A DNA stretch of 64,000 bases from Caulobacter segnis (GTDB taxonomy: Bacteria > Pseudomonadota > Alphaproteobacteria > Caulobacterales > Caulobacteraceae): positions 1 through 64,000 of the forward strand of contig NZ_QFQZ01000013.1 in NCBI RefSeq assembly GCF_003243465.1, read 5' to 3'. Below, in pieces: positions 33,593 to 44,845 of the stretch. The translations under genes and the position numbers were made by a program. The notes beneath the pieces were generated by a model. The model worked only from the letters and a program-made list of their open reading frames with translations. It was not told the origin of the DNA and did not search any database. The first letter of the stretch is position 1. Each line of letters opens with the position of its first letter.

Positions 33593-35056
33593 TTGACCGA
33601 GGCGACCACGCCCCTGGCCGAGGACTTTGGTCCGCAAGGCGACGACGCCACCCGCGCCCGCTGGATGGCTCTGGTCGAGAAGACCCTGAAGGGCCAGAGC
33701 TTCGACGACGCCCTGACCACGGCCACGCCGGACGGTGTGACGATCCAGCCTCTCTACACAGCCCAGGACGGCGTCGCCGTCGCTCGCGACCTGCGCATCC
33801 GCGACGCCGAACGGCCGTGGGACCTGCGGGTTCGCGCCGCCCATCCCGACCCGGCTCGGACGGCCAAGGACCTTCTGGCGGACCTTGAGAACGGCGCAGC
33901 CTCGGTGCTGCTGCAGCTCGATCCGACCGGTCAGAACGGGATCGCTGTCGGCTCGGCCGACGATCTGGCCAAGGCGCTGTCGGGCGTCTTGCTGGACCTG
34001 GCGCCGGTCGCCCTCGACGCCGGCTTTCTGGGCCCCAAGGCGGCCGACTGGCTGGGCGCCCTGGCCAAGGCCGCGCCGAACGCGCCGCTAGCCTTCCACC
34101 TCGATCCGCTGACCGCCTTCATGCAGGCCGGCGTCAGCCCCGGCCCGATCGAAAGCCATATCTTCAACGCCGCGACCGTGGCCACGCGCCTGGCGGCCAC
34201 CTACGCCAAGGCGAGCCTTTTCCTGGCGACCGGCCGCGCCACGCACGAGGCCGGCGGCTCCAACGTCGAAGAGCTGGCCGCGATGACCGCCGCCGCCCTC
34301 GCCTACGCCAAGGCCCTGACGCGCTCGGGCCTGTCGACGGAGGAGGCTTTCAGCCGCATCGTGCTCGGCGTCAGCCTGGACGGTGAGTACTTTACCGGCG
34401 TCGCCAAGCTGCGCGCCGCCAAGGCCATGTGGGCGCGGCTCACGGAGGCCTGCGGCGTCTCCGTCCCCGACCAGATCGAGGCCCGCTCGTCGCGGCGGAT
34501 GCTGGCCAAGGCCGACGCCTGGACCAACCTCTTGCGCCTGACCTCGGCCGGGTTCGCCGGCGCGGTCGGCGGCGCGAACGCGATCGTGCTGGACGCCTTC
34601 ACCGACGCGATCGGTCTGCCCACCGCCTTCGCCCGCCGCCAGGCCCGCAACACCCAGCTCGTCCTGATGGAGGAGAGCAACCTGGGCCGCGTGGCCGATC
34701 CGGCCGGCGGGGCTTGGTACCTCGACAGCCTGACCGACCAGTTGGCCCGCGCCGCCTGGAACGGCTTCCAGGCCATCGAGGCGGCCGGCGGGATCATCAA
34801 GGCGCTGGAAAGCGGCTTCATCGCCAGCGGCGTCGCCAAGACGCGCGCGGCGCAGGAAGCCGCCTTCGCCGACAAGACCCGCAAGATCCTGGGCGTCACC
34901 GTCTTCCCCAACGCCGACGACAAGCCGCCGGAGGTCGAGACGCCCGATCCGGCCGCCTTCGCGGTCACCGGACCGGATGTCCGTCTGCCCGGGCCGGACA
35001 GCAAGTGTCAGCCGCTGACGCCCATCCGCTTCGCCGCCGCCTTCGAGGGAGCCTGA
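33593..35056 (+). CDS. mutA: Methylmalonyl-CoA mutase small (beta) subunit
   Basis: A 487-residue partner subunit without the B12-binding His motif. Conserved mutase stretches include GRATHEAGGSNVEELAAMTAAALAY, AARSSRR-type segment EARSSRRMLAKADAWTNLLR, and ARNTQLVLMEESNLGRVADPAGGAWYLDSLT. TTG at 33593 is chosen because GGAGAGAG lies 7 bases upstream; a GTG at 33575 overlaps that site. It is 3 bases upstream of mutB. Together they isomerise methylmalonyl-CoA and succinyl-CoA in propionate and branched-chain amino acid breakdown. Confidence 0.94.
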   Translation: MTEATTPLAEDFGPQGDDATRARWMALVEKTLKGQSFDDALTTATPDGVTIQPLYTAQDGVAVARDLRIRDAERPWDLRVRAAHPDPARTAKDLLADLENGAASVLLQLDPTGQNGIAVGSADDLAKALSGVLLDLAPVALDAGFLGPKAADWLGALAKAAPNAPLAFHLDPLTAFMQAGVSPGPIESHIFNAATVATRLAATYAKASLFLATGRATHEAGGSNVEELAAMTAAALAYAKALTRSGLSTEEAFSRIVLGVSLDGEYFTGVAKLRAAKAMWARLTEACGVSVPDQIEARSSRRMLAKADAWTNLLRLTSAGFAGAVGGANAIVLDAFTDAIGLPTAFARRQARNTQLVLMEESNLGRVADPAGGAWYLDSLTDQLARAAWNGFQAIEAAGGIIKALESGFIASGVAKTRAAQEAAFADKTRKILGVTVFPNADDKPPEVETPDPAAFAVTGPDVRLPGPDSKCQPLTPIRFAAAFEGA

Positions 35057-35059
35057 GCC

Positions 35060-37210
<2,151 letters not shown>

Positions 37211-37253
37211 CATCATCTGTGCGGTCCGCGCACGGCATGGTAGGCTCCGCGCC

Positions 37254-37829
37254 ATGAACGGCCTCGCCCGAGCGCTGGAGACCTCGCAACAGCACCGCTT
37301 CACGCTGGACGATGTTCTGCGCATGCAGGAAGCTGGCATTCTCGACGAGAGCGCTCGCGTGGAGCTGATCGACGGAGCGCTGGTCGAAATGGCCCCGGAA
37401 GGCACGCCCCATACGCGGGTGAAGATGCAACTGGCCAAGCGGTTCTGGTCGACCGTCGGCGACGCCGTAGAGGTGATTGTCGACTCGACGCTGCGCTTGG
37501 CTCCCACCTATGCGCCCGACCCGGATCTCTATCTCTACGACGCGTCGCTTCCGCTGAGCACGGTGAATGGGGGCAATGTCGGCCTGGTGATCGAGATCGC
37601 CGACTCGACGCTTCGATACGATCTCGCCTTCAAGGCCGAGCTCTACGCTCAGCACGGCGTTCGCGACTATTGGGTCGTGGACGTCAACACCGACACGTTG
37701 ATCGTCCACCGCGGCCTTGCCGGCGGCGTCTATCGCGACGTGACCCACCATGCGGCGCGCGAGACCGTGACGGCCCTGGTTCTACCAGGCGTGGCGCTTT
37801 GCCTGGCCGAACTGCCGGTGATCCGCTAG
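37254..37829 (+). CDS. Uma2/DUF820 family restriction-endonuclease-like protein
   Basis: A 191-residue PD-(D/E)xK-fold protein. The opening FTLDDVLRMQEAGILDESARVELIDGALVEM and the catalytic-type strands YAPDPDLYLYD and LVIEIADSTLRYDLAFKAELYAQHGVRDYWVVD (acidic plus Lys) are typical. Its cellular role is unknown; members are abundant in cyanobacteria and scattered elsewhere. It is inserted between mutB and meaB with no clear functional link. Its stop shares CTAG with the convergent DUF4112 gene. Confidence 0.85.
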   Translation: MNGLARALETSQQHRFTLDDVLRMQEAGILDESARVELIDGALVEMAPEGTPHTRVKMQLAKRFWSTVGDAVEVIVDSTLRLAPTYAPDPDLYLYDASLPLSTVNGGNVGLVIEIADSTLRYDLAFKAELYAQHGVRDYWVVDVNTDTLIVHRGLAGGVYRDVTHHAARETVTALVLPGVALCLAELPVIR

Positions 37830-38299
37830 CCGGCCCTTCGCCGGAACAGCCCGCGCTTTTTCTGGCTACGCTCGAAGGCGACCTCCTCAGGCAGGCCGTG
37901 GCGGGCCTCGATGTCCTTCTGCAGCTCCTTGGCCGCCATCAGGTGGCCGGGGAAGATCGTGTCGACGGCCCAGCCGAGGACCGGCACGGTGTCGGACAGG
38001 TTGTCAGCGGCGAGATAGGCGGTCATCCGCCCCATGGTGGCGGGCGAGGCCTTGGCGTGAACCGCATGGAACAGCAGCAAGGCGCCCGCGCCAAGGCCAT
38101 ACGCCAGGCCAACGCCCGGAACCCAGGCCAGCACGCCGTCCAGGCCGATGCCAACGGGGCCGACACCGATCAGCCGGTCGGACAGACGCTTGATCGTCTC
38201 GGCCGCCCGCCAGGCGCGATGCGCCTTGAAGCGTTGGTCGTCCACGGGACCCGCTTGCGGATGGGCGTAGGCCGAAGCCACGGAGAAATCGTCGGTCAT
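37826..38299 (-). CDS. DUF4112 membrane protein
   Basis: A 157-residue protein with two hydrophobic segments: GIGLDGVLAWVPGVGLAYGLGAGALLLFHAV and NLSDTVPVLGWAVDTIFPGHLMAAKEL. The paired Asp/Val/Pro motifs (LDGVLxWVPGVG, SDTVPVLGWAVD) are the DUF4112 signature. The C-terminus is basic (RSQKKRGLFRRR). The function is unknown. It lies opposite meaB's promoter and ends on the Uma2 stop. Confidence 0.82.
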   Translation of the reverse strand: MTDDFSVASAYAHPQAGPVDDQRFKAHRAWRAAETIKRLSDRLIGVGPVGIGLDGVLAWVPGVGLAYGLGAGALLLFHAVHAKASPATMGRMTAYLAADNLSDTVPVLGWAVDTIFPGHLMAAKELQKDIEARHGLPEEVAFERSQKKRGLFRRRAG

Positions 38300-38424
38300 G
38301 ATGCCAGAACGTGCCGCAACGTCGCGCGTTGCCTCGATCTCAGATCGGGACCGTCGCGGCGCGTCGCAAGGGCGATCGACCGTTTGGGTTTCGCAATCGC
38401 CGAGCCTCGGCTAAGCCAGGTTTC

Positions 38425-39408
38425 GTGAACCCTGGTCCCGACATCGACGTCCTGCAACAGCGCCTGGTCGCCGGCGACCGCGCGGCCCTTGCCCGCGCCA
38501 TCACCCTGGTCGAGAGCCGCCGCGCCGATCATCAGGTCGCGGCCCGGACGCTGCTTTCGCGCCTGATGCCGCTGACCGGCCGCGCCCAGCGGATCGGAAT
38601 CACAGGCGTTCCGGGCGCGGGCAAGTCGACGACGATCGAGCGGTTCGGCTGCAACCTGGTCGCCGCCGGCCTCAAGGTCGCGGTGCTGGCGGTCGATCCC
38701 TCTTCCGGCCGCCACGGCGGCTCGATCCTCGGCGACAAGACCCGGATGGAGCAGCTCAGCGTCCAGCCCAACGCCTATATCCGTCCCTCCCCGTCCGGCG
38801 GCGCTCTGGGCGGGGTGGCGCGCAAGACCCGCGAGGCGATGTTGCTGTGCGAGGCGGCCGGTTTCGACGTGGTCATCGTCGAGACTGTGGGCGTCGGCCA
38901 GTCGGAAACCGTCGTGGCCGACATGGTCGACATCTTCCTGGCCCTGCTGATCCCGGGGGGCGGCGACGAGCTGCAGGGTATCAAGAAGGGCCTGATCGAG
39001 CTGGCCGACCTGCTGGTCATCAACAAGGCCGACGCCGATCCCGCCAAGGCCGAGCGTTCGGCGCGAGACTATCGCAACGCCCTGTATATCCTGACGCCGG
39101 CCCATCCAGATTGGACACCGCCCGTGCTGACCGCCTCGGGCTTGACCGGCCAGGGATTGGACGTGCTGTGGACCCAGATCCAGCGCCATCGCGAGATCAT
39201 GACCGCCAACGGCGCCCGTGTGGCCCGCCGCGCCGACCAGGATGCGCGATGGATGTGGGCGATGGTCGAGGATCGGCTAAGGGCGGCGTTTCGAACCGCG
39301 CCGGCCGTCGCCGAGCTGGCGCCAGGCCTTGAGGCCTCGGTTCGGGCTGGAGAGGTTCCGGCGTCTGTCGCCGCCGATCACCTTCTGGGCGCCTTTGGAC
39401 TGACCTAG
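38425..39408 (+). CDS. meaB: Methylmalonyl-CoA mutase-associated GTPase MeaB/ArgK
   Basis: A 327-residue G3E-type GTPase that protects and reloads methylmalonyl-CoA mutase with cobalamin. The P-loop GVPGAGKST is at residues 61-69. AVDPSSGRHGGSILGDKTRM and IVETVGVGQSE are switch regions, and VINKADAD is the base-recognition loop. GTG at 38425 gives the usual length; longer frames run into the opposite promoter. Its stop shares a CTAG with the chemoreceptor gene. Confidence 0.95.
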   Translation: MNPGPDIDVLQQRLVAGDRAALARAITLVESRRADHQVAARTLLSRLMPLTGRAQRIGITGVPGAGKSTTIERFGCNLVAAGLKVAVLAVDPSSGRHGGSILGDKTRMEQLSVQPNAYIRPSPSGGALGGVARKTREAMLLCEAAGFDVVIVETVGVGQSETVVADMVDIFLALLIPGGGDELQGIKKGLIELADLLVINKADADPAKAERSARDYRNALYILTPAHPDWTPPVLTASGLTGQGLDVLWTQIQRHREIMTANGARVARRADQDARWMWAMVEDRLRAAFRTAPAVAELAPGLEASVRAGEVPASVAADHLLGAFGLT

Positions 39409-41081
39409 GCGGCGGAGGCCAGAGCGCCAAGCGCTTCCTGCAGCCGGAACCTAGCCACAAGATCCGACAGTTCCGCCGCTTGGCCCCGCAGCATATGCGA
39501 AGCTGCGGTCGCTTCTTCGACGAGGGCGGCGTTCGACTGCAGCATGCGGTCCATCTCGCCAACCGCCGACGACACGTGGCCAAGGCTACTGGCCTGCTCC
39601 TGAGCCGATGCCGATATGTCAGCCATCAGGCCTTCGATTTCGCCGATCTGCACCAGGATCTCGCGCAGGGCCGCGCCAGCCCCGCCAACAAGCGACACCC
39701 CGCGTTCGACGTTCTGAGATGACGCCGCGATCAGCGACTTGATTTCGCGCGCGGCCTCGGCCGAGCGCTGAGCCAGGGCTCGCACCTCCTGGGCCACGAC
39801 CGCAAAGCCACGACCGGCCTCGCCCGCCCGCGCGGCCTCGACGCCCGCGTTCAAGGCCAGCAGATTGGTCTGGAAGGCGATCTCGTCGATTACGCCGATG
39901 ATCTTGCTGATCTGATCGGACGATTGCTCGATACCGCCCATGGCCTCGACGGCGCTTTCCACGACGTCGCGCGACTGCTCGGCGTGCCGGCTGGCGCGTT
40001 CGACGACGGCGTTGGCGTGTTGCGCGCCCGAAGCCGTGCGCGTGACGGCCGTGGTGATCTCGTCCAAGGCGGCGGCGGTCTCTTCTAGGCTGGCCGCCTG
40101 CTGCTCGGTACGACGGGCCAGGTCGTCCGCGTTGCCCGCGATCTCGTCACCGCCCGAGTTGACCATCTTGGTCGCCTCGGCCACGACCAGCAGCGTCCGA
40201 TTGAGGGCTTCGGCCGAGGCGTTGAAGGCGGTCCGTAGCGGATCCAGCGACGGCATAAGAGTCTCGCCGATCCGAACGCGCAGATCCCCTTCGGACAAGC
40301 TTTGAAGGTTCTCGGTGACCAGGGTCACCTGGCGCATGCGCTCGGTCAGGTCAGTCGCGATCTTGACCACCTTCGCAACCCGGCCATCGGCGTCGAACAC
40401 GGGATTGTACTGGGCTTGCAACCATACCTCCCGCCCGCCCTTCCCAAGACGCCGGAACTCGCCGGAGAAGAACTCACCGGCCGAAAGGCATCCCCAGAAC
40501 CGGCGATACTCTTCGCTCTTGGCGTAGAGGGGCTCGGTGAACATGCGGTGATGATGGCCGACGATCTCGTCGCGCCGATAGCCGACCGCGTTCAGGAAGT
40601 TGTCGTTCGCCTCCAGGATAATCCCGTCCAGCGAGAACTGAATGATCGCCTGGGACCGGTCGATCGCGGTGAGCAGGCTCTGGTTCTCAGCGGCGGCGAT
40701 CTTTTCGGCGGTGACATCGAGCGCCAACTTGACGACCTTTACGACCTTTCCCGCCCGATCCAGCACCGGCGAGTAGGATGCGCGAATCCAGAGCGGAGAG
40801 CCGTCCTTGCGGCGACGCTTGAACTCACCGCTCTTGAATCCGCTGGTGCGAAGGTCCGCCCAGAATCGTCGATAAGCTTCGCTCTGGGTTTCCCCCTCTT
40901 CGAGGAACATCGCATGCTCGCGGCCGACGATCTCCGACAGGTCGTAGCCAACGGCGGCGCAGAACGCCGGGTTGGCGGTCATGACACGCCCTTCGGAGGT
41001 AAACTCGATGATGGCGAAGGAAAGGCCGAGCGCTTCGAGGGTGGCGTCGGACGAAGAACGGACTTTGAAACCGAAGGCCAT
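39405..41081 (-). CDS. Soluble PAS-PAS methyl-accepting chemotaxis protein
   Basis: A 558-residue cytoplasmic chemoreceptor. Two tandem PAS/PAC units (about 20-125 and 140-240, each with VGYxxxEIVG and FKSGEFKRR or FFSGEFRR) precede a kinase-control domain whose hairpin tip is VIDEIAFQTNLLALNAGVEAA. No membrane segment or periplasmic domain is present. ATG at 41081 has GGAAG 7 bases upstream. The PAS units resemble oxygen/redox-sensing domains (Aer-like), but cofactor residues cannot be assigned by eye. Confidence 0.93.
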   Translation of the reverse strand: MAFGFKVRSSSDATLEALGLSFAIIEFTSEGRVMTANPAFCAAVGYDLSEIVGREHAMFLEEGETQSEAYRRFWADLRTSGFKSGEFKRRRKDGSPLWIRASYSPVLDRAGKVVKVVKLALDVTAEKIAAAENQSLLTAIDRSQAIIQFSLDGIILEANDNFLNAVGYRRDEIVGHHHRMFTEPLYAKSEEYRRFWGCLSAGEFFSGEFRRLGKGGREVWLQAQYNPVFDADGRVAKVVKIATDLTERMRQVTLVTENLQSLSEGDLRVRIGETLMPSLDPLRTAFNASAEALNRTLLVVAEATKMVNSGGDEIAGNADDLARRTEQQAASLEETAAALDEITTAVTRTASGAQHANAVVERASRHAEQSRDVVESAVEAMGGIEQSSDQISKIIGVIDEIAFQTNLLALNAGVEAARAGEAGRGFAVVAQEVRALAQRSAEAAREIKSLIAASSQNVERGVSLVGGAGAALREILVQIGEIEGLMADISASAQEQASSLGHVSSAVGEMDRMLQSNAALVEEATAASHMLRGQAAELSDLVARFRLQEALGALASAA

Positions 41082-41171
41082 GGGAGACTTCCGCGAGATT
41101 TCCACGCAGGACGATCAGCAAACAGCCTTTCCCCCAGCTTAAGTAGGGTCTTTTTAGGCTCGAAAACGCCC

Positions 41172-41218
41172 CCGAAACGGGCTGGCTGCGACACTTTTGG
41201 CAATTGTGTCGGTTTCGG
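41172..41218. promoter_or_regulatory. Nested inverted repeat upstream of the 41233 gene
   Basis: CCGAAAC (41172-41178) pairs with GTTTCGG (41212-41218), and inside it CGACAC (41189-41194) pairs with GTGTCG (41206-41211). It ends 14 bases before the small gene's start. It could be an operator or a 5' leader structure. Confidence 0.4.
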
Positions 41219-41232
41219 TCTAAGGATCGTCG

Positions 41233-41544
41233 ATGCTCAAGAAGACGATCGTCAGCAAGGTCACCGATCCCGCCGCCGAGGCCGACCGCGCCTGGTTCGA
41301 GGCCAACGCCGAGCGCCGGTTCCGCCTGCGCGATCCCGCGCCGCTGGAGTTCAAGGACCCGCTGGGCGATCCGGGCGACGGCTTCTCCTGGCGGGTGCTG
41401 GTCGCCCTGTTGCCCGACGGCGGCCGCCTGCGGCTGCCCGTGTCGCTGTCGTGGGAGCTGCACAACGATCACGCCAAGGACCAGCATCTGCGGATCCTGT
41501 TCGACCAGATCGCGCCGGCCGAAGCGAAGGCCCGCCTGGGCTAG
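41233..41544 (+). CDS. Small conserved hypothetical protein
   Basis: A 103-residue soluble protein of unknown family, rich in charged residues, with SWRVLVALLPDGGRLRLPVSLSWELHND suggesting a small beta-domain. ATG at 41233 follows AAGGAT. It is followed by a membrane-tethered LuxR gene 39 bases later and may be co-transcribed. No catalytic motif seen. Confidence 0.6.
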   Translation: MLKKTIVSKVTDPAAEADRAWFEANAERRFRLRDPAPLEFKDPLGDPGDGFSWRVLVALLPDGGRLRLPVSLSWELHNDHAKDQHLRILFDQIAPAEAKARLG

Positions 41545-41583
41545 GCCCATTGACGCGGCGCGGCGATCGCGCACCCTCGCCGC

Positions 41584-41997
41584 ATGACCCGTACGATCCT
41601 GATGTGGGCCCTGGTGCTGGCGGTCTGCGCCTTCGCCCTGCAGTGGCTGGAGCAGCAGTTCCTGCTGCGCGTCCTGTCCTGGAAGATCTATGCCGGCCTG
41701 ATCGGAACCGCTTTCGCGGCCGCGGGCGTCTGGCTCGGCTGGAAGCTGGCGGCGCGCTCCCGGCCCGAGACCTTCAAGCGCAACGACGCCGCCCTCTCCA
41801 GCCTAGGCCTGACCGGGCAGGAAGTTCGGGTGCTGGAACGCCTGGCGGCGGGGCGCTCCAACAAGGAGATCGCCCGCGACCTTGGCCTCTCGCCCAATAC
41901 GGTCAAGACGCACGTCGCCAACCTCTACAGCAAGCTCGAGGTCCGCCGGCGCACCCAGGCGGTGGGCAAGGCGCGAGAGTTGGCGCTGATCCCTTGA
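41584..41997 (+). CDS. Membrane-tethered LuxR-type transcriptional regulator
   Basis: A 137-residue protein with two predicted N-terminal membrane helices (TILMWALVLAVCAFALQWL and IYAGLIGTAFAAAGVWLGW). They are followed by a complete LuxR/FixJ-type helix-turn-helix (LTGQEVRVLERLAAGRSNKEIARDLGLSPNTVKTHVANLYSKL). There is no receiver or ligand domain. No Shine-Dalgarno precedes the ATG. It is next to a DUF4199 membrane protein, with which it probably forms a sensor-regulator pair: the DNA-binding domain is held at the membrane. Confidence 0.85.
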   Translation: MTRTILMWALVLAVCAFALQWLEQQFLLRVLSWKIYAGLIGTAFAAAGVWLGWKLAARSRPETFKRNDAALSSLGLTGQEVRVLERLAAGRSNKEIARDLGLSPNTVKTHVANLYSKLEVRRRTQAVGKARELALIP

Positions 41998-42112
41998 CGG
42001 CCCTGCAAAGGCGCCAAACCGTCGAATTCACCCTTTCGGGCGATACCGCCGCGTCTCCATAGGCGGCAAGCCTCGGGACGCGCCGCAGGGGGCGGCGCGC
42101 AGGAGGAATGAC

Positions 42113-42640
42113 ATGTCTCGCACTATCCTGGGCTACGGCCTGCTCTCGGGCGCCGTGATCATCGTCGGCATCATCATCACCATAGTGATCGGCGGCGGCG
42201 CGCCGCATTCCAGCGTCTGGCTGGGCTATCTGATCATGCTGGTCGGCCTGTCCTCGATCCTGCTGGCCATCAAGCAGCATCGCGACAAGGTCCTGGGCGG
42301 CGTCATCAAGTTCTGGCCCGCCTTCCTGATCGGCCTGGGCGTCGCCGTGGTGGCGTCGCTGGCTTATGTGCTGATCTGGGAGGTCTATCTGGCGCTCACG
42401 CACTACAGCTTCATGGACCAGTATGTGGCCGCCACCCTGGCCCAGAAGAAGGCGGCCGGCCTCAGCGGCGAAGCCTATGCCAAGCTGGCTGCGGATCTCG
42501 ACGCGATGAAGCGCAGCTACGCCAATCCGCTCTATCGCCTGCCGATGACCTTCGCTGAGATCTTCCCGGTCGGCCTGTTGGTCACCCTGGTCAGCGCGGC
42601 GCTGCTGCGCAACCCGAGGTTCCTGCCCGCGAGGACTTAG
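42113..42640 (+). CDS. DUF4199 integral membrane protein
   Basis: A 175-residue protein with about four membrane helices (YGLLSGAVIIVGIIITIVIG, WLGYLIMLVGLSSILLAI, FWPAFLIGLGVAVVASLAYVLIW, FAEIFPVGLLVTLVSAALL). A cytoplasmic or periplasmic loop contains DQYVAATLAQKKAAGLSGEAYAKL. Strong AGGAGGAA site. It follows the tethered LuxR gene and is convergent with cckA. Function unknown. Confidence 0.85.
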   Translation: MSRTILGYGLLSGAVIIVGIIITIVIGGGAPHSSVWLGYLIMLVGLSSILLAIKQHRDKVLGGVIKFWPAFLIGLGVAVVASLAYVLIWEVYLALTHYSFMDQYVAATLAQKKAAGLSGEAYAKLAADLDAMKRSYANPLYRLPMTFAEIFPVGLLVTLVSAALLRNPRFLPART

Positions 42641-42662
42641 CTGGGGCGGAGGCAGGCGGCCC

Positions 42663-44744
42663 TCAGGCCGCCTGCAGCTGCTGCTTGACCCGTTCGGCCA
42701 GGGTCTTGATGTCGATCGGCTTGGGCAGGAAGGTCACGCCGGTCTCGCCTTCCAGCAGGTCGCTGAACTCGGCCTCGGCATAACCGGAGATGAACATCAC
42801 CGGTGCGGTCCCGAGATAGCCGCGCGCCTTCTTCAGCAGCGTCGGGCCATCGATGCCGGGCATGATCACGTCGCTGATCAGCAGGTCGATGGTGCCGGCG
42901 TGCTCCTCGGCGATCAGCAGGGCCTCCTCGCCGTCGGCCGCCTCCAGCACCTCGTAGCCCCGAGCGCGCAGAAGGCGAGCGGCGACGCTGCGGACGGCGT
43001 CCTCGTCCTCGACGAACAGGATCCGGCCGGCGCCCGACAGATCGCGGGCGGCGCGCGGCTTGACCGGTTCGGCGGCGGCGGCCTGAGCGGCCAAGGCGAC
43101 ACCAGCGGGGGGCTCGTAGATCGGCAGGAAGATGCGGAAGGCCGCGCCCTCGTTCGGACGGCTATGGACGTGGATCCAGCCGTCGCTCTGCTTGACGATG
43201 CCATAGACCGTGGCCAGGCCCAGGCCCGTGCCCTCGCCCACCGGCTTGGTGGTGAAGAACGGGTCGAAGATCTTGCCCATCACGTCGGGCGGGATGCCGG
43301 GGCCGTCGTCGCTGACCTCGATGAAGGCGCAGTCGCCGTCGGCGGCCGGGAAGCCCAGCTGGATCGCCTCGTCGCGGGTCAGGCGCGCCGTGCGGATGCG
43401 CACGACGCCGCCCCCCTTGGCCGCCCGCACGGCGTCGCGGGCGTTGACCGCCAGGTTCATGACCGCCGTCTCGAGCTGGCTCTTGTCGGCCCGCACCTGG
43501 GGCAGGTCGCGGCCATAGTCGGTGATCAGCTTGACGTCCTCGCGCAGCAGGCGGCGCAGCAGGACCTCGAATTCCGAGATCAGCTCACCCAGGTCCAGCA
43601 CCTCGCGCTGGACGGTCTGCTTGCGCGAGAAGGCCAGCAGCTTGCGGACGAGATCGGCGGCCCGCACGCCCGTCTGGCGGATCTCGTTGAGGCCTTCATA
43701 GGACGGGTCGCCAACCGGATGCCGGTGCAACAGCTCGTCCAGGCGCAGCTGGATGGCCGTTAGCAGGTTGTTGAAGTCGTGCGCCACGCCGCCGGCCAGC
43801 TGGCCGATCGCCTGCATCTTCTGGGCCTGGGCCAGTTGCAGCTCGATCTGCTTCTGCTCGGACACGTCGATCATGTAGGCCACGAGGCGGCCTTCGGCGC
43901 GATAGAGGTAGAGGTGGGCGATGCGGGTGGCGTCGCGGGCGAGGCGCACCTCGTAGGGACCCGCGCGCCCTTCGGCCAGGCGCGTCTCGGCGTCGGCGCG
44001 GGAGGCCGCGTCGATCAGGTCGCCGAACACCACGCCAGCCTTGGCGCCGGTCATGGTCGTCAGGGCCGGGTTGGCCTCCAGAACGCGCGAGGTGAACGGC
44101 TCCAGGCCCTCCAGCAGGGCCGCGCCGAACGGCGAGGCGCCGGCGAAGGCGTCCAGCGAATTGGGCGGCGGGGCGGCGCGCTCGGCCACCGCCGCTGGCG
44201 CGATGGGCTCGGCCGCGGGCTCTGGCGCCGCGACGGGCGACAGGCGGATCAGCAGGCGGCCGCCGGGCAGGCTGGACACCTTGGCGATCTGGTCCACATC
44301 CCCGGCGCGCAGAGCGCCCTCGGCCATCCCGCCGTTGCGGGCCTGGATCATGGCGGCGAACAGGCCAGCGCCCGCCACGCCCTTGGGCAGGCGGCGCTGC
44401 GAGCCCATCAGGGCGCGCCAGGCGCCGTTAGCCGCCAGCACGCGGCCGTCCGGCGCGGCCAGGCTCGCCGGCTCGCTCAAGGCGGTAATGAAGGTTTCGG
44501 CCTGGTCGGAATCGTCGCCGCTCTGGGCTGTGCCGCGAATGGCCAGCAGGCCCAGCACAGCCACGCCCGCCACGCCCAGCAGCAGCAGCAGCCCGGCCAG
44601 CGTGCTCGGCCCCGCCTTCAAGGCCGGCGCGGCGGAAAAGCCGGCCGCCGCCAGGAAGAAGATGGCCGCGGCCGCCAGCCACGGATCGAACCGTCGACGC
44701 GCCGCGCCGGCCATGGCTTTGTCCTGGAGGTGAAGATCGGCCAT
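42663..44744 (-). CDS. cckA: Cell-cycle hybrid histidine kinase CckA
   Basis: Bifunctional kinase/phosphatase feeding phosphate through ChpT to CtrA and CpdR. 693 residues: two membrane helices (about 22-40 and 48-68), PAS region(s), the DHp domain with His322 in GGVAHDFNNLL, an ATPase domain (NAVNARDAV-like NLAVNARDAV, DDGPGIP, GTGLGLATV), and a receiver with Asp625 in ISDVIMPGIDG. Starting at ATG 44744 places His322 exactly as in C. crescentus, supporting this start over longer forms. It follows fliQ-fliR-flhB. Confidence 0.97.
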   Translation of the reverse strand: MADLHLQDKAMAGAARRRFDPWLAAAAIFFLAAAGFSAAPALKAGPSTLAGLLLLLGVAGVAVLGLLAIRGTAQSGDDSDQAETFITALSEPASLAAPDGRVLAANGAWRALMGSQRRLPKGVAGAGLFAAMIQARNGGMAEGALRAGDVDQIAKVSSLPGGRLLIRLSPVAAPEPAAEPIAPAAVAERAAPPPNSLDAFAGASPFGAALLEGLEPFTSRVLEANPALTTMTGAKAGVVFGDLIDAASRADAETRLAEGRAGPYEVRLARDATRIAHLYLYRAEGRLVAYMIDVSEQKQIELQLAQAQKMQAIGQLAGGVAHDFNNLLTAIQLRLDELLHRHPVGDPSYEGLNEIRQTGVRAADLVRKLLAFSRKQTVQREVLDLGELISEFEVLLRRLLREDVKLITDYGRDLPQVRADKSQLETAVMNLAVNARDAVRAAKGGGVVRIRTARLTRDEAIQLGFPAADGDCAFIEVSDDGPGIPPDVMGKIFDPFFTTKPVGEGTGLGLATVYGIVKQSDGWIHVHSRPNEGAAFRIFLPIYEPPAGVALAAQAAAAEPVKPRAARDLSGAGRILFVEDEDAVRSVAARLLRARGYEVLEAADGEEALLIAEEHAGTIDLLISDVIMPGIDGPTLLKKARGYLGTAPVMFISGYAEAEFSDLLEGETGVTFLPKPIDIKTLAERVKQQLQAA

Positions 44745-44845
44745 CGGCGGCATGCGTACCTTGGTTACGGTGAGGCTGCGACTCACCGGAGATCGTTGAA
44801 ACAATAACCTTTCCCGAGGGCTAGGTCATTTTTACGGAGTGAAAT

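Noticed and set aside
37254..37829. Uma2 gene as a sign of a mobile island
   Set aside because: A single Uma2 gene with normal base composition and no flanking repeats or integrase is not evidence of transfer.
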